Below, piece after piece: positions 56,613-64,000 of a stretch of 64,000 nt of DNA (the first letter of the stretch is position 1; each line of letters starts with the position of its first letter). The position numbers and the translations under genes are program-made. The notes below the pieces were generated by a model that was not told where the DNA came from, did not search any database, and worked only from the letters and a program-made list of their open reading frames with translations. Where the stretch lies: NCBI GenBank assembly GCA_038373865.1, contig JAXGGA010005546.1:1-64000 (forward strand), in the 5' to 3' direction. The DNA comes from Uloborus plumipes. Its lineage: Eukaryota; Arthropoda; Arachnida; Araneae; Uloboridae.

Positions 56613-57017
56613 CACTGCATAAAATAAACTTGTTTTTACAGTATAATACTGGCAGCCGAGGTTCCAATTTAGAACTGTAAAATGCATGGTAATAAACTGC
56701 AATATTAGCCATTTTACAGTTTGGTGCTGTAAAATTAGCAATGTTGCAGTTTATTGCAGTAAAATTAGCAATTTTACAGTTTAGTGCTGTAAAAGTAGAA
56801 ATTTTTCAGTCTATTACCGTAAAATTTAGCTGTATTATACTGTAAAAACAACAGTATAATATTGTCAGCAGAGGTTCCAGTTTAAAACTGTAAAATGCAC
56901 GGTACTGCAAAATTAGCAATTTTACAGTTTATTACCGTAAAATTAGAAGATTTTACAGTTTATTACCATACAATTAGCTGTATTATACTGTAAAAACACT
57001 ATTCATTTTTTACAGTG
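56613..57017. mobile_element. CACTG-ended MITE, complete copy
   Basis: CACTGCATAAAATAAAC at 56613 and CATTTTTTACAGTG ending at 57017 bound the same type of interior as 52009-52445: AGTATAATACTGGCAGCCGA and repeated AAAATTAGCAATTTTACAG units. It is flanked by AA on both sides, which is not diagnostic. Confidence 0.75.
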
Positions 57018-57119
57018 AAAGAAGTGGCATTTAATATTGAATTAGTTTTCTATGGAGTGGATGAAGTGTTGAGGAATAAATGGGGCATTAGAGAGTGGTA
57101 AAACATTGTAGAAGTCCTA

Positions 57120-57875
57120 AAATCTAAACGATATCGTTGTTATTTCCCTCCGATAACGCCGGAAAAGTGACGATGAATTCGCCAAATAGGCGCCCAGCTA
57201 AAGAACACGGGGATTTAGCACCAAATCCCCTTTCGTATGTGGTTTGTCACACGAGCCCAAGTCTCTGATACGGGAATTAAGAAAAGGATTTCTCTTCTTC
57301 CGGGTAAATTTCGGAAGGTTCTTTCTATACCCGTCATGGAACATTTTTCAAATCAGCCCACCCGGAACGAAAGATGGGCCATTTTTTTCCCGTTTATATT
57401 TAGAACATTTTGCGAGTATGCTGATGTGTGTTCTGTGCAAAAACCATTGTTAGATTTTTCCTTGGAGAATAATGAAGGAAAAACAAACAATAGGGGGAGA
57501 GATACTAAATATAATTACGTCATTTTTGATGGGAAAGTCATTAATTATAACATGAAATATGCTTTAGTGCGTAGCGTTTTTTTTGCAGTTGTAATGTAGT
57601 TCGTGGAATATTTAACGTTTCTCCATGATATATCTTCGAGATATAATACATTGTAGTGCATATATGTTATAAAACTCAACACTTTCATGAATTATTGAAT
57701 TGAAATATATGATGTATTGAATTTTCGAGGGTGCTACAGTTATTAAATAACGGCTTATTGTAATTGTAAAAAAATCTCTAGGGGAACACCATGTGGTAGT
57801 TAGCATGTAAGTGAAAATTAAACGCACAATTGCAAAATATCATGCCATAATCAATAGCGCTCATATAAAAAATAC
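57120..57875. other. Intergenic sequence, no supported gene
   Basis: A GC-richer block at 57130-57400 carries two overlapping plus-strand frames (57237-57599 and 57244-57453) with no recognisable domain. Confidence 0.35.
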
Positions 57876-58035
57876 CACTGTACTGCCTTTTCAGTAGAGG
57901 CCAAAGCTACAGAAAAGAGTCTTGCCATTTATCACGTAGTTCAGTTGCAACGTGTTTTGGTCGGATGCTGTTTCCCTGACTTCTCTGTCCATTGAAAAGT
58001 TAAAGAGATACGCCACGTGGTTCAATCATGGCTGT

Positions 58036-58225
58036 CAAGGGTGGATCTAGCTTTTGGTTCAGGAAAGTCATTTTTCGAAATAGAGGGGTCAAAATGCAAC
58101 TTTTTGAGCTAAAACTGAGGGTATTTGTAATTTTTTTCGAAATATAGGTTCCCAAAATGCAGTTTTAGGCTAAATTTGGTCGTTTAAGGGAGGGGTCATG
58201 ACTCCCCCTCTGGATCCGCGCCAGG
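58036..58225. mobile_element. MITE-like insert in the tandem array
   Basis: CAAGGGTGGATCTAG at 58036 and CTCTGGATCCGCGCCAGG ending at 58225 are imperfect inverted ends of hAT style. No target duplication was found, so the limits rest on the ends and on the interruption of the array. Confidence 0.45.
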
Positions 58226-58356
58226 ATTATGTTTCTGTGCCTTTTCCGTAGAGCCCAGAGTTAAAGAGACTTATAGAGAGTTTATACCACTTGATTCAAC
58301 TGTAAAGTTGGGTTTTGCCACACCGTTACTGCTTTTCTGCCTTTATCTTTAAAGAA

Positions 58357-58407
58357 GTATCTTTAACTTCAGCTTCCGTGGACTGCGGAGGCTGAAGTTA
58401 AAGATAC
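58357..58407. repeat. 22-bp hairpin with 7-nt loop
   Basis: GTATCTTTAACTTCAGCTTC plus CG pairs with CGGAGGCTGAAGTTAAAGAT plus AC around TGGACTG, with one mismatch. It lies inside the tandem array and probably arose from an inverted fragment of it. Confidence 0.7.
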
Positions 58408-58510
58408 ATGGAACATCTCACGTGATTTCATTACAAAGTGGTTTGGTTAGAGACCTCTTCTCTACTCTTCTGGGAAATTTAAGTTAAAGTAGTTAGACAT
58501 AGCTATACAC

Positions 58511-60780
58511 TTCAACTTTTGATTTTCGATTTACATTATAATTCAAAGAATGATGTAAACATTAAGTTAATGACGATATTTTCAATAACTTTTGTTCTGG
58601 TGATGATATTTTTACTGCTCAAAAATAAGTAAATATGCGAGAAGAAATGCTAAACGGCTGACTAGAAGACATTTTTAAAGTTACGCTAAACACGAATCTT
58701 CAAATGAACCAAACAAAACTAATATTTAATGCTACATAAACCGCAAAGCCGAAATTTTAGAGAAAATTGAACTTGATGGCAGTGCAGTGTGAAATTAAAA
58801 AATCAATATCTGTAAACATTTTTTTCTCATTAAACATTTTTTTAAAAGTTAAATCATATTTAATACGTTTTCTTACTACTCTTAGTTATCCATTATTTCG
58901 CATAAAACATAAATATGAAATAATTTTCTTCTAAAAGACAATTTTGTAGCCGGCAAAAGCGCATAAAAATATCCCCGCAGCCGTGTTCTTAAGTGCAGTC
59001 AGTGCATCCGCGAAATCGTAAAGATAACTAAATTTACTCAAAATTGAGTTATGCAGAAGCAAAAGGTGGGGAGAAGCACTCAATTTGATTTGCGAGCGAT
59101 AAAGGTGGGAAAAGCAAGGACAAAAACGCTATTTGCGCGCAAGGTGGGTCACGTGAAGTAGGGTTGAGGTGATGTGTCTAGACTTGGAGAACTAGGAAAG
59201 GCAGATAGAAAGAAGTGAGTCATTCTTGTCCGCCATTGTTACAATTTGGTGTCTGTATTGTTCCTTGATATGAATTTCATCATTTTCTGTTCTCATAGTC
59301 AGGCGTTTGCAGAAACGATGCATACAAGATAGATGGCAAAGACGGGGACGGGGAGGGACTGTCAAAGGGGTCGACCACTTTTTTCATGTAAACTGAGGGA
59401 AAGTAATTCTGTACTATCACACGATTGTCACGAATGGAGGTCAGAGTGCTCAATGCAAAATATTTGGCGAAACAGTACTTTTGCAGGCGTGTGAACCGCC
59501 TTTTGCAGCAACATGTTTTCACTCCGATTGAGTAGCTCCAAAGCATCAGCTTTAAAAGTATCAACGGTTCACGTAATTTATTTTGGATAATGAAAAAAAG
59601 TCATTGTGTGCCGAATCAGGGCTGTTTGGCGAATAACTCATCAGTTTGATGATTAACCCTTGTCGTACTGTTTGATCTTCTTAGGTAAAACCTTCCTAAG
59701 TAAAGAAATGTTCATACGAGATTAATCCAAACTCTCCTTGAAATAGCAGCAGGAGCCGTATTTTAAATCCATAGGGATAGGACAAATTCAATTACAAATT
59801 CGTAAGGCTCATCACGTTTAAAACATTTTGAATAAAGTTCTGTGGCAAAGGTCAAAAGTTGGCAAACGTTAGTTCAAAAAATATATTTCGATGTTAAAAT
59901 AATGCTATTCAACGCATTTTTTATTTTAGCTTTAAAAATCGTAAAACAACGAATTTTTATATTAGTTACTTATATTGCTCCTGTGAATAGAATTGTTACA
60001 ATCTATTAAAGGTATGGAACGGGAGCGACAAAAAGTTTACGAATGAAATCTGTACCTTAGAACCAGAACGACGTAAGTCCAAAAATGGCGATTTTCACTT
60101 TTTTAGTATGCATTGTATGCAGAATCTCATTCCGCATCGATCCATGAAAACCGTATTCTATAAAACAAATTCCCCATGAAAACGGTATCCTATAAAACTA
60201 ATTAATTCACAATTATTTAGCTGCGTTAAAAGAGTTCTATCCTTTTCATGCATCCGACAATCGTTTTTCCCCTGTACTGAAAAGTTACAAAAATGGACTT
60301 CTGAGGTACACAAATTGCATCTGAGCTCGCTGTTGCCGATTTCTTCTGCTGTGTGAAATTCTTCTCCCTATGTGTATGTGTAATCTAATAACTCTGTTAG
60401 CTTTCTTTTACTTAGAAAGGGAAGTGTGAAGTTCGGAACAAACACGGGGAGTTGTTCGAACAACACCCAGGTGCCGCGTATTAAATCTTAATACTTTCTG
60501 CAAACTATTGCAAGACTGTGTTTGGCGGAGATCGCGATTTTTACGTGTTCAACATAAATACGCTCTGAAATGTTATAAAAAAGCTGAATAATTCTTAACG
60601 GGGATCAAGATTTTGAGCAACATTGCTTCAAAAACGTGATTTCGAGCGGCCAGAAAAGGCGATTCCTTCACAATAACATATCAAAATCTAAAAAAGAAAA
60701 CAGATACATAAAAGAAATGTATAATTTGAATTTTGATACCTTGAATTCAAATTATATTTTTCGCAATGAGGAGTGGCCCT
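58511..60780. other. Intergenic sequence, nothing firm
   Basis: The sequence is mixed in composition with a perfect 14-bp palindrome GTTGTTCGAACAAC at 60451-60464. No exon, SINE head or terminal repeat was supported. Confidence 0.4.
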
Positions 60781-60789
60781 GGCCATAGG

Positions 60790-60832
60790 TGCGTGCGTGT
60801 GTGTGTGTTTAGGCGGTCGTGTGTGTGTATGT
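60790..60832. repeat. GT-rich microsatellite
   Basis: Interrupted (GT)n/(GTGC)n runs precede a GC-rich stretch (60840-60920) in which no gene could be recognised. Confidence 0.7.
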
Positions 60833-61039
60833 GCTGAGTATGGGCGTCACAATCCGAAGCAGCAGGGACCGGTGGACGTCCCAGGAGGTGGAGCACTTTG
60901 ACGCACCCCATAGCAGACTTCGAATTCAGTCTGAAAAGGGGACTACACGACAGTTGAGGTCGAAAATGAAAATAAATAGCAATTTGTCATTGCTCGAGAA
61001 ATTGGGTTTCTATATAGGGACAGAGTGATGGGAGTTAGG

Positions 61040-61130
61040 GGCTAAACCCTTTAACGTTCTCTCTTATTCTTTTGGATTTTCGTCAAAAAAGAAAAAAATC
61101 TTTGGAAAAAAATGTCAGGCATTAATGGGT
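61040..61130. mobile_element. Short piggyBac-like inverted repeat, decayed
   Basis: AAACCCTTTAACGTTC near 61043 and GCATTAATGGGTTAA near 61117-61131 are imperfect inverted ends of the TTAACCC type. The left TTAA is mutated. Confidence 0.35.
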
Positions 61131-61454
61131 TAAGAGACCAGTTCGGAGTTGGATAGATAAGTGCTTTATTTATTCCAATTTAAAGCAGTTTTTTTACATT
61201 AATTTCCGAATATGTGGTTGAAAACTGCCTGTATAAATTATTAATAAATATTAAAAAGAGTAAATTTTTCTGCGTTTGCTACGCTTTATTGCAATTCTAT
61301 CACTTAATTTTTCAACTCAATTTTTTTCAAGGCTATGCTATATTCCAGTCACCAATTTCTTCATTATAACCATTAATGAAAAGTGAACAAATTGTTCCAC
61401 TGTTTTTTTTAAAACACCGTTGGAAATTGAAGTATATTTTTAGTAATCACTGCT

Positions 61455-61705
61455 GCGTAACGAGGGGTCCCGGGCTCGAATCCCGGCTCGAGCATGGATG
61501 TATTATACTTTCTCTCTCCTGTCCTTGTCCTTTCTTTGTGTGAATGTGTGGTTGTGCTGTGAAAGGTTGACCTGCCCTATAAACGGGTCCCTATGGCATG
61601 TATGTACTGTGGAAGTCGGCTTCACACCAAATGACGGCTCAGTTGGAAAAGTGAAGCAGCGCACCCCAAATTGCCAGCCTATACTAGAAAGCAACTTAAC
61701 TTGAC
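61455..61705 (+). mobile_element. tRNA-derived SINE, family 1, 5'-truncated
   Basis: The B-box GGCTCGAATCC lies at 61473-61483, and the A-box part is missing. The body follows 37120-37290: CTTTGTGTGAATGTG, CCTATAAACGGGTCC, CTATGGCATGTATGT and AATGACGGCTCAG. It abuts the promoter-like block that follows. Confidence 0.68.
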
Positions 61706-61719
61706 ACTGAACATCACTA

Positions 61720-61927
61720 CGGGCGGAGCCAATAAGAGCTCACAAGCAGACAGCGATCGCCTCTAATTCGCCAAGTAGGCTGTGACGTTTTATCTAGCTC
61801 GTTTTTCATAGGCTAACGTCACGCAAACGTCACGCTGACGTCACGATGCTGTTGTCAAGAAACGTTGCAGAGTAGTATAGCTAGCACAGGACAACAATAA
61901 TAACAACTGCTGTGCAACGCCGTAAGT
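61720..61927 (+). promoter_or_regulatory. Candidate promoter and untranslated first exon
   Basis: GGGCGG (61721) merges into a CCAAT box (GCCAAT, to 61733). Three ACGTCACG elements begin at 61816, 61827 and 61838, exactly 11 bp apart; the last forms a full CRE, TGACGTCA, at 61836-61843. CpG density is high for this window. About 80 bp downstream, GCC|GTAAGT at 61922 is a strong splice donor. The only ATG between CRE and donor opens nine codons, so the exon would be untranslated. No downstream coding exon was recognised on this strand, so the gene is unknown. Confidence 0.4.
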
Positions 61928-62510
61928 CTCTTTGCATTGAAGTTGCATTTCCAATTGAATCGTATCTTATTAACAATGTATACAATATGAGTCAAATATC
62001 AAAAGGATGTTTCAGACTACGTATACTGATCTGATAATATGCAACAAAGCAATTTTCTGCAATGCAGAAAGTAGTAACAAAAAACTGATATCAGTAGAAG
62101 AGTTTATGATATTTAGTAGACTGGTTTTTTTTAAATCGTTGTAATGGATTTGAAGGGAAATAAGTGACTCCGAATCCAGTTTAGAATCCCCGATTCCGAC
62201 TGTTTTACCTCAAATTAAATCCGACTCGGACTCTTACTCTGCAACCTTGGCAGAGCTGTAACTTCGGAGAAAAAGTTAGCGACTCTTATCCTGGAAATTT
62301 AAAACATCCGATTCCAACTCCCGACCTTAGTTCATTTATCACAAAATTGCTAAGACTCCTACTTCCACTCTGCAACCAGAAAAGAAAAAAGAGCGATTGC
62401 GACTCCCGACTCTGACTCCTATACCCCAAAATTAGTCTGATTCCGACTCCGCAACCATAGATTTTAAAGAGTACTTTGTTCACGTTTAGAAAAATATTCC
62501 CTTAAAGGAC
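61928..62510. repeat. Degenerate GACTCC-type repeat region
   Basis: From about 62160 to 62460 the phrases CCGACTCCGACT, GACTCTGACTCC and CTCTGCAACC recur in diverged form. This resembles the GACTCC-rich part of the repeats at 16070-16370 and 35500-35525. The first 200 bp are AT-rich with nothing recognised. Confidence 0.5.
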
Positions 62511-62515
62511 AACTT

Positions 62516-62719
62516 TCAGCTTATCTCACATCTTACAGGCACAGCACAATCTCTTACGTCGGGTGTGCCCGTGAAGAAAGACCCCATGCGGCTATAAGAG
62601 TCATACTCATCAGCAAAAGAGTATTTGACCTCCGAGGTATCGTGCAGTTTCTTCATTATTATTAGGGAATATTTTCCATTTAGAGAGAGGGCGCTGACAC
62701 TGGTGGAGCATTTTCTCAC
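62516..62719 (-). CDS. Possible minus-strand exon, unknown protein
   Basis: The frame reads KYSLIIMKKLHDTSEVKYSF and then ADEYDSYSRMGSFFTGTPD, with a balanced amino-acid make-up unlike the poly-K/F frames elsewhere. Potential donors lie just inside its end: GAC|GTAAGA (near 62559) and CCT|GTAAGA (near 62536). CCACCAG near 62705 could serve as an acceptor. I do not recognise the protein. There is no second exon in view to support it, and it could be a non-coding stretch that happens to be open. Confidence 0.22.
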   Translation of the reverse strand: MRKCSTSVSALSLNGKYSLIIMKKLHDTSEVKYSFADEYDSYSRMGSFFTGTPDVRDCAVPVRCEIS

Positions 62720-64000
62720 TTGGTGGGCAGCATTTCAGCTCGTTATAACCAGCGTGGTATCTTCTGGTATCAATGAATCGTCTGGGTTCGACTTGATGTG
62801 AAACTAATAAGGTGGTTTCAGTGCGTGATGAATACGGGTCGTGATTAAAGAAATACTGTTACATCACAGCGCATGAGTTTTTTTACTTTGTAAAAAAAAA
62901 TACCGGGAGTGAAATTCTTTCTTTTCTTTTTGCAGAGATTCGGTACAGTCTTCCAAGGTGACTTGAAAAATGCCGCTTGACTTTGTATCAGTTCAAAGTT
63001 TTAAAGTATATTTTAGTATATTTGACTTGAGTAGACACAAGTGTTCCAAAAATAATGATATATTTTCATGAGAAACATGTTTAATGAAGGGAATAATCAC
63101 ATGCATAGAAAAATGGATTCATATTTGGAGGAAATGGCTAAAGTTCGACATGCCAACCCTACATATCAATACACAGAGACCAACGTTTCACCATAGAGCG
63201 GAATAGCTATGATGCTGATTGCTTCCACAATTGCTGGACACATCCAGTGCAGACGTGAGTTGAACAATGTGCACATGGGATTTGGCTTATCCAAAAGCAA
63301 AGAAATCAGTGGGAGTTAGATCAGGTGAATTTGTTAGATTTGTGACTATTTTTCAAACTTTCGCTGGTACAGTTGATGCACCTTTTCATACGTTTTACCA
63401 CCCAATTTTCAGAAAAAGATTACTATTCTTTTTTCGAAGGAAAACATTTTTTAGTTATAAAAGAAATCAATACATTAGTGTTTTCATGAAAATGAATCAT
63501 TAATTTTAGAGCACTGCATTTGATTTCGAAGGGAAAAAAACTAAAAGGCTTTGTGCTGCACTCTCTCATGAAAGTTATAAAATAACTTTTCTTTTTCTTT
63601 TACTTTACAAAAAAGCAAAAAAAAAAAAAAAAAAAGAAGAGGAAGAAGCTTGCAATATTGTACACAACTCATTACATCATTCAATAATTTCTGAAGTTGC
63701 TTTTTGAAAAAGTTTTTTTTCTTTCAAGTTATTGAAAGAGCTCTTCCTATGTTGTACTAATCTTTGCGATATTACAAATGACAAGAATAGTGCGATGTTT
63801 TGAAATACAAGGGAGAGTTTTTAAATATTTAGAAATTGTATTTTGCTGTATTTTAGTGGCCTTAAGTTCATTAAAATAATTTATTTTACCCTATTTTAGT
63901 CCCGAGTTAACCTAAATGGCGAGATAGCTTAAAACCAGGGTAATGATTCATTTTAAATAGATTCAATAATTACTATTTATTAATAGTATATATTATCACT
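62720..64000. other. AT-rich sequence to the window end, nothing recognised
   Basis: An A run lies near 63618-63637. No terminal repeats or supported exons are seen. If the 61720-61927 block is a promoter, this would be intron 1. Confidence 0.4.

Larger units (their letters stand above)
57880..58510 (+). repeat. Degenerate tandem array interrupted by a MITE
   Basis: The phrases CTGCCTTTTC, GTAGAG.CCAGAGTTAAAGA, CCACGTGGTTCAA and AAAGTGGTTTGG recur in the same order about every 100 bp (near 57884, 57976, 58236, 58336 and 58456). The copies differ considerably. A MITE-like insert occupies about 58036-58225. Confidence 0.5.

Noticed and set aside
57237..57599. 120-codon plus-strand open frame as a gene
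   Set aside because: A second frame overlaps it on the same strand, no domain or signal is visible, and the latter half is AT-driven residues.
58357..58407. Hairpin as a pre-miRNA
   Set aside because: The stem is only 22 bp with a 7-nt loop and no lower stem, and it lies in a tandem repeat; it is better explained as an inverted fragment.

Overview
This is a eukaryotic, strongly AT-rich window (long A/T runs, many short dispersed repeats, no operons, almost no long open frames). The mix of hAT, pogo/Tigger, piggyBac, mariner, Helitron, tRNA-SINE and Ty3/gypsy elements fits an arthropod genome, perhaps a chelicerate such as a spider. That placement is an inference from repeat style only; no host gene was recognised to confirm it.

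The only intact long coding region is the gag-pol polyprotein of a young Ty3/gypsy LTR retrotransposon (20977-27238, coding on the minus strand). Its two LTRs are nearly identical, it has a 4-bp ATAT target duplication, a perfect 18-nt tRNA-Lys(CUU)-type primer binding site and a purine tract. One TAA lies in the extended gag frame upstream of the annotated ATG.

The rest is a layered record of DNA-transposon insertions, many delimited here by terminal inverted repeats plus target duplications read directly from the sequence. hAT-like with 8-bp duplications: 5357-6736, 9091-9388, 9663-10644, 13466-17896, 28100-28839, 29369-30082, 31653-31941, 40104-40782 and 49443-50388. pogo/Tigger-like with TA: 261-1373, 51122-51463 and 53922-56033 (with a dead DDE transposase), plus 45974-46201, where one TA is degenerate. 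piggyBac-like with TTAA: 33532-34074 and 46258-46487. mariner-like with TA: 39482-40042. Foldback-like with a 9-bp duplication: 41157-42705. Helitrons: 13646-14505 and 42972-43996. There are also five tRNA-derived SINEs, a 5'-truncated LINE tail (11437-12009), three CACTG-ended MITEs and several pairs of unclassified repeats. Elements are often nested: Helitron in hAT, SINE in hAT, hAT in a segmental duplication that keeps the empty site.

Host signals are sparse. The best candidate is a CpG-rich promoter-like block at 61720-61927 (GC box, CCAAT box, three CRE-like sites at exact 11-bp spacing, then a GTAAGT donor). A second CpG-rich block is at 30820-30970 with two abutting X-box-like motifs. 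A possible minus-strand exon lies at 62516-62719. These are hypotheses. I found no rRNA, no convincing functional tRNA gene, no CRISPR array and no evident novel multi-gene system; the most unusual structures are the transposons and the phased CRE promoter candidate.
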